Positions 5,744 through 13,355 of a stretch of DNA of 13,699 bases are shown here, piece by piece. Position numbers and translations under genes: made by a program. Source of the DNA: Nitrospinota bacterium (lineage in GTDB: Bacteria > Nitrospinota > Nitrospinia > Nitrospinales > Nitrospinaceae); contig JAPUGN010000222.1 of the NCBI GenBank assembly GCA_027298165.1, positions 1 to 13,699 on the forward strand, in the 5' to 3' direction. Within the stretch, counting starts at the first letter, position 1. Each line of letters opens with the position of its first letter. The notes under the pieces are model-generated. The model worked only from the letters and a program-made list of their open reading frames with translations, did not search any database and was not told the DNA's origin.

Positions 5744-8122
5744 TCACAACTCCACCACCGTCACCCCGTCGCCGCCTTCGTGCCTCTCGCCGGGGTGATG
5801 GTTCTTGCCGATGCCGGAAACGTCCAATGTTTCCCGCACCATCTGTTTCAGTTTGCCCATGCCGTGGCCATGGATGATGATGACTTTCGCCAGTTTATTG
5901 ACGATGGCCCGGCTGAGAAACGTTTCCATTTCGTCTTTCGCCTCGTCGACGCTTTTGCCTCTCAAATCGCACGTGGTTTGGGACGAGGGCTGAGCTTCGG
6001 TATGAATGTGAATACGGGGTTCCTCTTTTTGAGCCTTCGGCGGCGGCTGCCGATGGCCCTTCAGGGTTTGGATGTCCACCACCGTCTCGAGATTCCCCAA
6101 TTGCATGCGTACTTTTGTTTTTCCAGCGGGATTCTCCAGCAGAGTGCCGAAGGCGTTATAGTGTTCGACCCGCACCCGGTCCCCGGATTGGAGCTGGTCC
6201 GCGGGCACTTCCCAGCCCGCCTCTTGCGGGGACAGGGCGGACAGCGGAACCTGCCCCAGTTGGTGAATCTTTTTTTCCGCCTTGCGTAACTGGGAGACGT
6301 TGCGGCTCTGGCGCAGGCTCTCCATGAGCTTTTTGATTTCGCGCTTGGTGTCGCGGACGAACGCCTGCACTTTTTTCGCCTTGGTTTTGATGAAATCCCG
6401 CTCCTCTTCCTTCAAATTTTCGGTAAGGGTTTTCTGCTCCGCCAGTAGCCGGTTCGTCTCCTCCATATTTCCTTGGAGCGCTTCTTGATTCTTGACCATT
6501 TCGCGTTTCTGGCGATTCAGCGATTGCAGGAGCTGTTCGGCGCGGCGGTCCTTGTGTTCGTAAATGGCGCGGGCGCGGTCGAGTGTTTCCGCATCGAGCC
6601 CCAGCCGTTGTGCCGTCTCCAGCGCCGCGCTGTCACCCGGCACGCCGAAGATCAGGCGGTAGGTGGGCCGGTGGGTTTGATCATCGAATTCAGTACACGC
6701 GTTTAAAAATCCTTCCTCGGTCTGCGCCAGGATTTTGAGCGCCAGGTAATGAGTGGAGACCAGCACCATCAGCCCGCGCCGTTTCATTTCGATCAGGATG
6801 GATTCCGCCAGTGCCGCGCCCTCCTGCGGGTCGGTGGCGATGCCCAGCTCGTCCAGCAGAATCAGCGCTCCCGGGGACGCGTTGTTCAGCATGTGAATGA
6901 TTTTTTCGAGGTGCGCGGAGAAGGTGGATAGTTGCAGTTGAATGTTCTGTTCGTCGCCAATGTCAGCATACACCTCGGGGAAAAACCCCATCTCTGAATT
7001 ATCCGCTACCGGCAAAAGCAAGCCGGCACGTGCCATCAGCGACATCAGGCCCACGGTTTTCAACGTCACCGTTTTGCCGCCGGTGTTGGGACCGGAGATG
7101 ATGATGACGCGCGTGGCGGCGTCCCATTGAATGTTGTTGGGAACCACCTCCTGCCGGTTCAGCACCAGTTCCGGATTGCGCGCCCGGCGCAGGTCGACGA
7201 GTCCGTCATCGCGCAATAAAAACCGGCGCGCTTCCATTTTTTCAGCCAGCCGCGCCCGGGCGTGGATTGCATCCAGCTTCGTCAACTGGTCTTGGTTGAC
7301 CTGCAAAACCTCCCGGTGTTCCATGAGGACCTTGGCCAGCGCCTGCAGAATTTTTATTTTTTCCTGCTCCACCGTCATCCGCGCGATCTTGACTTGGTTG
7401 TTGAGCGGAATAATGGCAGTCGGTTCCACGAACAGGGTCTGGCCGCTCCCGGAACTGTCGTGCACGATGCCTGCCAACTGGGATTTCGCCCCGGCCTTGA
7501 CCGGTAACACCAGTCGGCCCTCGCGTTCCGTAAAATAACTGTCCTGAAGCAAGTCTTTCGATCCGGTTTTGGCTATGATTTTCTGAAGCGCGGTTTCCAG
7601 TTTCTGGCGGGCATGCGCCGCATCGCGCACCGCTTGCTTGAGCTCCGGCGAAGCGTTCTCTTTGATTTCACCGTCGGTGTCAATGCACCGCTCGATTTCT
7701 TTCAGCAGTTCAGGGATGGGGTCCATGGCCTCTGTGATTTTTTTGAGGAGCGGCGCGTTGTCCTGTTTTTTAAAATAGCGTTTCAGGTTGCGCACGAGGC
7801 GCAGGTGATGCGCAGCCTGCAGGCAGTCCCCAGGCTCCACCAGCAGTCTCTCGGAAACCTGTTGCAGGATCGGTCGCAGATCTTCGAAGGCCTGAAGCGG
7901 GAAGGGGTCCGCCCCGGCGCGTATGTCCACCATCTCGCAGGTTTCCGCCAGCAGGCGTTGCGCCGGTTCAAAATTCGGTTCGGGGTGGAGCGCGGCGCAG
8001 AGTTCACGCGTCACGGGCGATTCCGCCAATGCGGAAAGCGCTTGTTGCACGGCGGGCCATCCCATGTGCGTCATGCTTTTCTGTTGGGTGTTCGGGGCGA
8101 GGATCAGGTTGGAGCGGGTCAT
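5744..8122 (-). CDS. mutS2: MutS2 family ATPase with C-terminal Smr nuclease domain
   Basis: The 792-residue product is a full-length MutS2. It lacks the mismatch-recognition domains of MutS; relatives suppress recombination by acting on branched DNA, and in Bacillus split collided ribosomes. From the N-terminus: clamp/lever helices (about 20-330); an ATPase with Walker A GPNTGGKT at 344-351, STFSAH at 399-404, Walker B LILLDELG at 420-427 and the VSTHY switch at 455-459; a long coiled coil (about 510-620); a KOW-like patch beginning GDRVRVEHYNAFGT (about 647-690); and an Smr domain with DLRG at 719-722 and HGHGMGKL at 751-758. It ends in GGDGVTVVEL, as in the family. The ATG overlaps the stop of the upstream hydrolase gene by four bases (ATGA), which suggests translational coupling, and the peroxidase gene follows 52 bases downstream. 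ATGs at codons 17 and 20 are possible but less likely starts. Which of the known roles applies here is not visible in sequence. Confidence 0.96.
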   Translation of the reverse strand: MTRSNLILAPNTQQKSMTHMGWPAVQQALSALAESPVTRELCAALHPEPNFEPAQRLLAETCEMVDIRAGADPFPLQAFEDLRPILQQVSERLLVEPGDCLQAAHHLRLVRNLKRYFKKQDNAPLLKKITEAMDPIPELLKEIERCIDTDGEIKENASPELKQAVRDAAHARQKLETALQKIIAKTGSKDLLQDSYFTEREGRLVLPVKAGAKSQLAGIVHDSSGSGQTLFVEPTAIIPLNNQVKIARMTVEQEKIKILQALAKVLMEHREVLQVNQDQLTKLDAIHARARLAEKMEARRFLLRDDGLVDLRRARNPELVLNRQEVVPNNIQWDAATRVIIISGPNTGGKTVTLKTVGLMSLMARAGLLLPVADNSEMGFFPEVYADIGDEQNIQLQLSTFSAHLEKIIHMLNNASPGALILLDELGIATDPQEGAALAESILIEMKRRGLMVLVSTHYLALKILAQTEEGFLNACTEFDDQTHRPTYRLIFGVPGDSAALETAQRLGLDAETLDRARAIYEHKDRRAEQLLQSLNRQKREMVKNQEALQGNMEETNRLLAEQKTLTENLKEEERDFIKTKAKKVQAFVRDTKREIKKLMESLRQSRNVSQLRKAEKKIHQLGQVPLSALSPQEAGWEVPADQLQSGDRVRVEHYNAFGTLLENPAGKTKVRMQLGNLETVVDIQTLKGHRQPPPKAQKEEPRIHIHTEAQPSSQTTCDLRGKSVDEAKDEMETFLSRAIVNKLAKVIIIHGHGMGKLKQMVRETLDVSGIGKNHHPGERHEGGDGVTVVEL

Positions 8123-9459
8123 GGCTTCAGGGCAAATTGGGGACTTTCTTCCAGGACCACGGTGAGTTTGGCGTCGAACAGTTGTTCCGGGTCCCGGCGC
8201 AATTTAAAATCCCGGAGCAGGAGGGCGGTATCGCGTTTGACGGTTCCGTAGAACTTGACCCGTTTCTGCCCGGTGATGAATTTTCCATTCACCTCTTTCA
8301 TTTCCTGAAACGTGACCATGACCGGTTGGTCGAAATCCACCCGGTCGGCCGAGAGGTAGAGCTCCATCTCCAGCAGGTTTTTCCCCATAACCTCGAACAG
8401 ATTTTTTTCCTTGTGAACCGCGATGAGGGTGGTGGCTTTGCCGTCCTGGATATTCATCGGCTCCGGCAGAGGGCCGGGTATCTGCAGGGCGGCCATTTTT
8501 AAACCGCGGGTGATGCGCGCCCATTGAATGCGGTCCAGGTGGTTGGCTTCCCGCACGATGCGCACCACGGTGGAATACGGTTCCCGCCGTTGTTCCTTGA
8601 GCCATTCCATCAAGCCGGGCAATTGGGATTCCGGCAGAAAATGTCCACCGTGCGCCATGCCGCGCTCGCTGTGTTCGCGATAAGTCAGCGGGTAATTCAT
8701 GTCGGTCAGGATCTGGTAAATGCGGCGGCTGAATTGAATCGGAAAGATGGGATCGTGTGTTCCCTGGATGCTGTAGACCGGCGTGTGGGTGAGGTTGATC
8801 AGGAAATGCAGGTAATGCGGTTCCGATACCGCGCCCGCGATGGGAATAACGCCGGCAAAATAATCGGGATAAAACATTCCTATCAGATAGGTCCCCAACG
8901 CGCCGTTGGACAAACCCGCAAGGAAAATCCTATTGGGATCGACCGGGTAGCGCGCTTGGGTCTCCCGGATCAGTTGCAGGACCAGTTCCTCCGCCGAAAG
9001 TGTCCACCACGCGCCGATCGGATAGGTCGGGCAGAGAATGATGTACTCATTGTTCAACCGCTTTTGCCAGCGCTGGAGGGTGAGGTCCCCGCGTCCGCCC
9101 ATGCCATGAAGAACGACGATCATCGGTAGAGGGTTTCCCGCTTGGGCGAAGTCGGGAACATAGAGCGAGTAGGTCAACTCTTTTCCCATGTGTTTGACCG
9201 GGACGCTCCGGAACAGGCCCACCGGTCCGCCCCGTCCCACGGCATTTTCGCGCAGGAGAGTTTTGATGGCCTCGTGCGGGACTCCGGATTCCTTGATTCG
9301 TTTCAGGATTTCATTTTCTTCGACTGGATCGTCGGTGGACAAGAACCGGTCGATATCCACCCGGATTTCCTCGGGCGTTTGCACTTTTTCAGTAGGCGGC
9401 GTGACCGAGCAGGCGGTGGTCATGAGCAGGACTAAAAAGACGGCCAATAAATTTTGCAT
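8119..9459 (-). CDS. Predicted lipoprotein alpha/beta-hydrolase (esterase/PHB-depolymerase-like)
   Basis: The product has 446 residues from the ATG at 9459. MQNLLAVFLVLLMTTAC is a lipoprotein-type signal peptide with the acceptor at C17, although the -3 residue is T rather than the usual L. After about 90 residues comes an alpha/beta-hydrolase core of the Esterase PHB/PET-like sort: oxyanion motif VVLHGMGG (H118), nucleophile elbow GLSNG (S184), acid D236 in GTHDPIFP and H273 in GGHF. The last 150 residues, in which no second catalytic motif is apparent, may be a carbohydrate- or polymer-binding or lid region. The likely role is hydrolysis of an ester in the periplasm or at the outer membrane; the substrate cannot be told. 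The frame is open upstream to 9597, but only the ATG at 9459 begins with a signal sequence; its ribosome site is poor. It heads the cluster with mutS2 (4-base overlap) and the exported peroxidase. Confidence 0.83.
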   Translation of the reverse strand: MQNLLAVFLVLLMTTACSVTPPTEKVQTPEEIRVDIDRFLSTDDPVEENEILKRIKESGVPHEAIKTLLRENAVGRGGPVGLFRSVPVKHMGKELTYSLYVPDFAQAGNPLPMIVVLHGMGGRGDLTLQRWQKRLNNEYIILCPTYPIGAWWTLSAEELVLQLIRETQARYPVDPNRIFLAGLSNGALGTYLIGMFYPDYFAGVIPIAGAVSEPHYLHFLINLTHTPVYSIQGTHDPIFPIQFSRRIYQILTDMNYPLTYREHSERGMAHGGHFLPESQLPGLMEWLKEQRREPYSTVVRIVREANHLDRIQWARITRGLKMAALQIPGPLPEPMNIQDGKATTLIAVHKEKNLFEVMGKNLLEMELYLSADRVDFDQPVMVTFQEMKEVNGKFITGQKRVKFYGTVKRDTALLLRDFKLRRDPEQLFDAKLTVVLEESPQFALKP

Positions 9460-9619
9460 GAAGCCATCATTACACGAATTTTCGGGCAAGTAAAGGCGGC
9501 GGCTCTCCGGTCCAAAAAAAGCAATTGAATTCCAAACGGGTCTGAGTGTACACTTGTTGAAGCAGAGGGTTATGCCTCCCGAACGCTTCTCCGCCACCCT
9601 TCCGAAAGCGGGTTATCCC
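9460..9619. promoter_or_regulatory. Divergent intergenic region between the hydrolase and SprT-like genes
   Basis: This 160-base spacer must hold promoters for the minus-strand hydrolase-mutS2-tpx cluster and the plus-strand SprT-like gene. It contains a run of seven A (9513-9519) and a TTGAAT (9525-9530) with a poor -10 match (TGTACA) 16 bases later on the plus strand. I see no strong promoter or operator. If the SprT-like gene begins at 9572 instead of 9620, the spacer is 112 bases. Confidence 0.4.
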
Positions 9620-10375
9620 ATGTCTATTTTAAAAAAATCAACGGTCAATCCCGGAACCATTATCCTCGGAGTTCCCGGTGCCTTCGCGATGGCCGGCGAC
9701 GTGTTCAAGAATATTTTCCGGTGCCGGAAAAAGGGTCTGGAGTTTCTGGGGCAGGTGAGTGTGGATTGCGGCGCCCAGAAGGTGAAGTGGGAGGTGTTCA
9801 ACGGCGGGTACTACGATCTATTCCCGTGCGAAATGTCGAACGTGCAGGAGTCCCTTCAAAGCCGTCTGCTCGGCCAAGTAGCGCAGTTGGAGCATCTGCC
9901 GGACGCGCACCGCAAACTGGTTCGCAATTTTCTAAAGGAATGCCGGGCCCAGGCTCGTCAGGAGGAGTTGGAATTCGCTGAAGCGCAGCCGGTGGACTCA
10001 CACGACCTGCAAGCGATTTTCGACCGGTTGAATGAGGAATACTTCAACAGCAGGGTCGAGGCGCAGGTGGAGTGGGGGAAACAAGTCAAGATTCCCAACC
10101 GCCGTTCCTTCCGCTTCGGTTCGTATGACGCCAAAAGCAAATTAATTCGTATTCACCCGCGCCTGAAGCAGGATTTTGTGCCGGTGATAGTGCTGGAGTT
10201 GACCGTGTTTCACGAAATGTGTCACCAGGCGATGCCGCCGGTGCGGCGCAACGGTCAATGGCAGACCCACCACAAGGACTTCAAGCGCAAGGAAAGGGAA
10301 TACCGCCAGTACCGCGAGGCTATTCAGTGGGAGAAAAAACACTGGATCAAACTGATGGCCCCGGCGCCGGAATAG
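9620..10375 (+). CDS. SprT-like zinc metalloprotease with an extra N-terminal region
   Basis: From the ATG at 9620 the product has 251 residues. The C-terminal half (about 125-251) is a SprT-like domain: LQAIFDRLNEEYFNSRVEA, then RRSFRFGSYD and IRIHP, and the zinc motif HEMCH at 198-202 with a third ligand in QTHHKDF (H217, four residues before F). The last 30 residues are very basic and aromatic. Eukaryotic SprT relatives (Spartan) cut DNA-protein crosslinks; bacterial ones are little studied. The N-terminal 120 residues have no family I recognise; KVKWEVFNGGYYDLFPCE and a helical stretch rich in K, R and E can be seen. No signal peptide is apparent, so it is cytoplasmic. The start is uncertain: an ATG at 9572 has AGAGGG only two bases away, and a TTG at 9554 is also in frame. 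It diverges from the hydrolase gene, and its last 29 bases overlap the kinase gene. Confidence 0.8.
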   Translation: MSILKKSTVNPGTIILGVPGAFAMAGDVFKNIFRCRKKGLEFLGQVSVDCGAQKVKWEVFNGGYYDLFPCEMSNVQESLQSRLLGQVAQLEHLPDAHRKLVRNFLKECRAQARQEELEFAEAQPVDSHDLQAIFDRLNEEYFNSRVEAQVEWGKQVKIPNRRSFRFGSYDAKSKLIRIHPRLKQDFVPVIVLELTVFHEMCHQAMPPVRRNGQWQTHHKDFKRKEREYRQYREAIQWEKKHWIKLMAPAPE

Positions 10376-12767
10376 CCCTTTCTGCCGCCACGCTTCCTTT
10401 TTTTCCGCTCGTGGGCAGTGAAATCATAACCGTGGTTCCCTGGCCGACCTCTGATTCGATCTGAATGTTCCCGCCATATTTTTCCACCACCCGGTGAACA
10501 ATGTTCAACCCCAATCCGGTTCCTTTGCCGACTTCCCGGGTAGTGAAGAAGGGGTCGAAAACTTTCGAAAGATGTTCCCTGGGTATTCCGGGTCCGGTAT
10601 CACGGATCTGAACCAAGATGAACCCCTCTTTTTTTTGCGTGGAAAGGTTTATCGTTCCTTTTCCATCCATCGCCTGGACCGAGTTACTGATAATATTGAG
10701 GAACACCTGCTGAATTTCTTCTGGTTTGGCGGTCATATGAGAGGCGTTTTCATAGTTTTTTACTAATTCGATGTCGTCGGAGTATGAGGCCATCAGTGCC
10801 ATTTCGGTTGCCGCATCGAGGCGTTCGTTGATGTCAACTTCCACCATTGCATCTTTATCATTGGCTCGGGCGTAACCGGACAGGTTGAGGATTACGGATG
10901 CCATATGCTTGGAGCGTGCAAGTACCTTGCTGGCAAGTTCACGAATTTTTGAAATATTTTCCTGTTCCATAATGGCTTCGGTGTGGGCCATGACAGAGTA
11001 CAGGGGATTATTCATTTCATGGGCGATCCCGGCGGCCAGCGTGCCCAGTCCAGAAAGCTTTTCGGCCCGGGTCAGTTGGTCCAGAAGATCTTTTTGTTCC
11101 GTAATATCTTTCATGATCAGCCCGATCCTCCGGGCATCTTCATTCTCCAACATCACGTCGAAGAATTGATAGGCAAACACCTGGTCCCGAAGGGCAACCG
11201 TTGCCCGTGTATCCATTGAAGGCTCGGCTTGTGAGGGGTTTAACGGGTCCTTCGGTGCGTATTGGGCCGGGTCCAGCGATGCGTTGGACGAGCGCTTTCC
11301 GGATTGGTAGGTTCCCAGTTCCACCGCCATCTGGTTCCACGCCGCCGGGGATTCCAGAGACACGCCGCCCAGCCGCTGTCCCAGGTAGATGGCAGGCTTG
11401 GAACCCGATAAAGTTTCAAACGCCGCGTTGGCGTACTCGATTTTCAGATCGGTATCAAAAATGACAACCACTTCCGGCACGCTCATCAAAATACTTTCAG
11501 TATATTTTTTGAGATAAAGCACTTCCTGGGTTTTGGCTTCCACCTGTTCCTCGAGTCCTGAGAATGTCCTTTGGAGGAGTTTGCTCATGGTGTTGATTTC
11601 TTCCGAAAGGGATTCGATTTCATCCCCGGTTTTGATTTTCAGCGGAGCGACTTTTTCGCCCCGGCCGATGGATGCCGCCGCCTTTTGCAACTGACGGATA
11701 GGCTGGACAATCTTGTCAGCCGCCAGGGAACCCATGATGACGATCAAGAGAATGGAAAACACTCCGGCGCCCGCGACCCAGGACAGCAGGCTTCTCGTCG
11801 GTGCAAAGAATTCGTCCGAGGCCTGCCAGGCGAACGTAAACCACCGATGATTGATGGAAGCTAAAGTGTGTCGGCTGGTTTGTTCGAGGGGGGAGTAGCC
11901 AATGATGGAGACGTCTTCGCTCCCATGCCCATCCCCCAGGGTTTGAGCCCAGGCCGCCGAAGGACCGGTGACGGCTTTGACCAGTTCAAGAGGGGCCAAC
12001 TGGTGTCCGGTCGGCAAAATGGGGCAGGTCAGCACCACCCCGTCGGAATTGATCAGCATCACGTGGCCCGTTTCGCCGAAGGTGATGGGATCGAGGGCAT
12101 GGTCGAAAAAATCCTTGACGGCATAAATCCGGTGTAACACACCCACCTTTTGCCCTTCATGGTCTTTGACGGGTACTGCAAATTCGAATAGGTAGCGCTC
12201 TGTCCGGCGATCCCGCAACAGAGGGCCAATAAAGGTCTCCAGTTTTTCGGTCATGATGCCTTTCCAGGAAGGAAGCTCGGTGTTCAAAAAACCGGGATAA
12301 AAGTTGAAACTGGATATCAGCACTCCTTTGCTGTCGGTGACGAATAAGGCTAATGTGTTTTCGGAGGCATAGGGGTCGTTCTTCAAAAAATCCTTCAGTA
12401 CACGGCTGGCCCGGTTGTTGGCGGGAGAGGCGCCCTGTAGATCTTGATTTTCCCAGGCCAGGGTTTGTTCGCGCAATTCCTGGCCGATCTCAGAAAGAGG
12501 GACCTTCTCTAAAAACTTGTTGTTTTCCGTGACCGAAAGAATCAGCGTGGGATGCCTTGCGATGCGGGAAATTTTTAAAATCTCCTCTTTCATCAGGAGA
12601 TCAATTTTGGTCGAAGTTTCAAAGGCAAGGGCTTTAAAACTGGAACCGATGACTTTCATCAGGGACTTGTTGCCCTGATGATATGAAATTATCATCGCCA
12701 GAACCAGTGGAATCGCTCCGACCGCAATCACAATGAAGATTAATTTCTTCTTCAAGCCCATATGCAT
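10347..12767 (-). CDS. Membrane sensor histidine kinase (dCache-HAMP-PAS-HisKA-HATPase)
   Basis: The product has 806 residues from the ATG at 12767; numbers here use that start. Helix 1 (about 8-29) and helix 2 (about 330-352) enclose a 300-residue periplasmic sensor of dCache type, with [20 protein letters not shown] and [13 protein letters not shown] as its typical strands. HAMP (about 350-403) and PAS (about 425-555) follow; the PAS region carries a long polar insert (about 485-520). The kinase core has the H-box GIAHEMNNP with phospho-acceptor H583, the N box NIISNS (from 691), DTGPGIP (723-729), FDPFFTT (from 737) and GKGTGLGL (747-754). Such kinases sense small ligands outside the cell and phosphorylate a partner regulator. 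The divergently encoded response regulator at 13356 is the likely partner. A TTG two codons earlier is another possible start, and neither has a clear ribosome site. The gene tail overlaps the SprT-like gene by 29 bases, tail to tail. The ligand is unknown. Confidence 0.93.
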   Translation of the reverse strand: MHMGLKKKLIFIVIAVGAIPLVLAMIISYHQGNKSLMKVIGSSFKALAFETSTKIDLLMKEEILKISRIARHPTLILSVTENNKFLEKVPLSEIGQELREQTLAWENQDLQGASPANNRASRVLKDFLKNDPYASENTLALFVTDSKGVLISSFNFYPGFLNTELPSWKGIMTEKLETFIGPLLRDRRTERYLFEFAVPVKDHEGQKVGVLHRIYAVKDFFDHALDPITFGETGHVMLINSDGVVLTCPILPTGHQLAPLELVKAVTGPSAAWAQTLGDGHGSEDVSIIGYSPLEQTSRHTLASINHRWFTFAWQASDEFFAPTRSLLSWVAGAGVFSILLIVIMGSLAADKIVQPIRQLQKAAASIGRGEKVAPLKIKTGDEIESLSEEINTMSKLLQRTFSGLEEQVEAKTQEVLYLKKYTESILMSVPEVVVIFDTDLKIEYANAAFETLSGSKPAIYLGQRLGGVSLESPAAWNQMAVELGTYQSGKRSSNASLDPAQYAPKDPLNPSQAEPSMDTRATVALRDQVFAYQFFDVMLENEDARRIGLIMKDITEQKDLLDQLTRAEKLSGLGTLAAGIAHEMNNPLYSVMAHTEAIMEQENISKIRELASKVLARSKHMASVILNLSGYARANDKDAMVEVDINERLDAATEMALMASYSDDIELVKNYENASHMTAKPEEIQQVFLNIISNSVQAMDGKGTINLSTQKKEGFILVQIRDTGPGIPREHLSKVFDPFFTTREVGKGTGLGLNIVHRVVEKYGGNIQIESEVGQGTTVMISLPTSGKKGSVAAERAIPAPGPSV

Positions 12768-12941
12768 TAACAAAGATTGGGGTTAGATAAATTTGGTTTT
12801 AGAAGCATTTCCGCACAGCTTTGTTATAAAACGGAAAGACCGGTCCCTGATTTTTAATATATGCATCTTTTACCACATTTCATTATTTCATTTATTTTTT
12901 GTTTTTGCTCAATCAAGATAAAAATGTAAAAATGCTTAAAA

Positions 12942-12954
12942 AATCAATTGATTA
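12942..12954 (+). promoter_or_regulatory. Match to the IHF binding consensus
   Basis: AATCAATTGATTA fits WATCAANNNNTTR at every fixed position. It lies in AT-rich DNA between the two divergent signalling genes and includes a perfect 12-base palindrome (AATCAATTGATT). IHF bends DNA and often helps sigma-54 promoters; a sigma-54-like element is about 320 bases away. The AT-rich context makes a chance match fairly likely. Confidence 0.35.
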
Positions 12955-12956
12955 TA
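12951..12956 (-). promoter_or_regulatory. Possible -10 element (TATAAT) for the histidine kinase gene
   Basis: On the minus strand these bases read TATAAT, a perfect -10 hexamer, preceded by TGGG. The place of a -35 box reads GGGAAG, a poor match, but it falls inside the TTTTGGGG/CCCCAAAA inverted repeat, which could be an activator site. It would give a kinase leader of about 180 bases. Confidence 0.35.
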
Positions 12957-12960
12957 CCCA

Positions 12961-12984
12961 TTTTGGGGGCGAGCTTCCCCAAAA
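12961..12984. repeat. Perfect inverted repeat TTTTGGGG-N8-CCCCAAAA
   Basis: Arms of eight bases (12961-12968 and 12977-12984) surround an eight-base centre. The centre-to-centre distance of 16 bases is odd for one face of the helix but usable by a dimeric regulator. It lies just upstream of a minus-strand TATAAT, so an operator is possible; an RNA hairpin is the alternative. Confidence 0.5.
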
Positions 12985-13060
12985 GTACCCCAATTTGTTT
13001 ATCGGACAATTAGTCGGATTCTTTAATGAAACTAAGGTTTTGAAATATAAGGAGTTGTAA

Positions 13061-13228
13061 GCTTTAAGTGGCTTGGGGGATGAAGGTACTGATGAGGGGG
13101 TCAACACGATGGTGTCCACCCTGCGTACCGGCAACTTGGGCGACGGAAAAATATTCGTCCTGCCGGTCAATGGCTACTCTGTTGGAGTGAGATTGGAACC
13201 TTTCCGAAACCCATCGCTGGCAATATAG
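13061..13228 (+). pseudogene. Remnant of a P-II signalling protein gene (GlnB/GlnK C-terminal part)
   Basis: Reading from the GCT at 13061 to the TAG at 13226 gives 55 residues. The stretch LRTGNLGDGKIFVLPV (13121-13168) fits the C-terminal signature of P-II proteins, and GDEGTDEGVNTMVST before it lines up with the family's DDDxVDxVVxAIVxA helix. P-II proteins (about 112 residues) are trimers that sense 2-oxoglutarate and ATP/ADP and control nitrogen assimilation. Here the frame is stopped by a TAA at 13058, and the N-terminal half with the T-loop is not recognisable upstream, where the frame gives FIGQLVGFFNETKVLKYKEL. After PV the sequence drifts and ends in an unrelated tail instead of RIRTGE. 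An AAGGAG at 13049 lies close before, but no start codon in this frame follows at a useful distance (first ATG at 13109). It is best read as a decayed fragment beside a two-component system. Confidence 0.7.
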
Positions 13229-13262
13229 GGGGCCATAAAATTCATGCTTTTTACAAAAAAAG

Positions 13263-13277
13263 TGGCGCGGTTCCGGC
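13263..13277 (+). promoter_or_regulatory. Possible sigma-54 promoter for the response regulator
   Basis: TGGCGCG (13263-13269) matches the -24 consensus TGGCRCG fully. The required GC of the -12 element is at 13276-13277, with GG-N10-GC spacing, but the usual TT before it is CG. Transcription would start near 13289, leaving a 65-base leader with the palindromes described nearby. The weak -12 half makes this tentative. Confidence 0.3.
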
Positions 13278-13306
13278 CCAGGGCCTAGTTTTACTAAACG
13301 ATTAGT
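13275..13306. repeat. Two small palindromes upstream of the response regulator
   Basis: GGCCC-A-GGGCC (13275-13285) is followed by ACTAA-ACGA-TTAGT (13293-13306). Both are perfect. The first has too small a centre to form an RNA hairpin, so it is more likely a protein site, if anything. They lie 50-80 bases upstream of the GTG start. Confidence 0.4.
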
Positions 13307-13316
13307 GCGTCCTCAA

Positions 13317-13333
13317 TTCTAAAACCTTTAGAA
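13317..13333 (+). promoter_or_regulatory. Perfect hairpin/palindrome next to the response regulator ribosome site
   Basis: TTCTAAA-ACC-TTTAGAA is a 7+3+7 perfect inverted repeat. It ends nine bases before the AAGGAGGG ribosome site (13343-13350). As RNA it would form an AU-rich hairpin in the leader close to the ribosome site; as DNA it could be an operator. There is no T run, so it is not a standard terminator. Confidence 0.45.
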
Positions 13334-13355
13334 ACTTTTGCGAAGGAGGGTTGCC

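Larger units (their letters stand above)
12768..13355. promoter_or_regulatory. AT-rich intergenic region between divergent kinase and response regulator genes
   Basis: This 588-base stretch has no intact gene. The part next to the kinase (12780-13060) is much richer in A and T than its neighbours. It contains a GACCGGTC palindrome (12838-12845), an IHF consensus match, an inverted repeat beside a minus-strand TATAAT, a decayed P-II fragment, a sigma-54-like element and palindromes close to the response-regulator start; the main ones are listed separately. It must hold the promoters of both divergent genes. Confidence 0.6.

Noticed and set aside
7613..8251. Long plus-strand frame opposite the mutS2 start and hydrolase end
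   Set aside because: It lies antisense to two well-supported genes and has no domain features; it is a shadow of their codon use.
8524..9129. 201-codon plus-strand frame opposite the hydrolase gene
   Set aside because: Antisense to the catalytic core of a clear alpha/beta-hydrolase; composition is typical of a shadow frame.
9460..9597. N-terminal extension of the hydrolase to 9597
   Set aside because: The signal peptide starts at the ATG at 9459; the extension has no family-like sequence and would use up the divergent promoter region.
12818..12828. Minus-strand TATAAC near the kinase start as a -10 box
   Set aside because: No -35 match at the right distance; the TATAAT at 12951-12956 is a better candidate.
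12952..13170. 72-codon minus-strand frame in the intergenic region
   Set aside because: It is antisense to the P-II relic, spans the inverted repeat, and has no recognisable motif.
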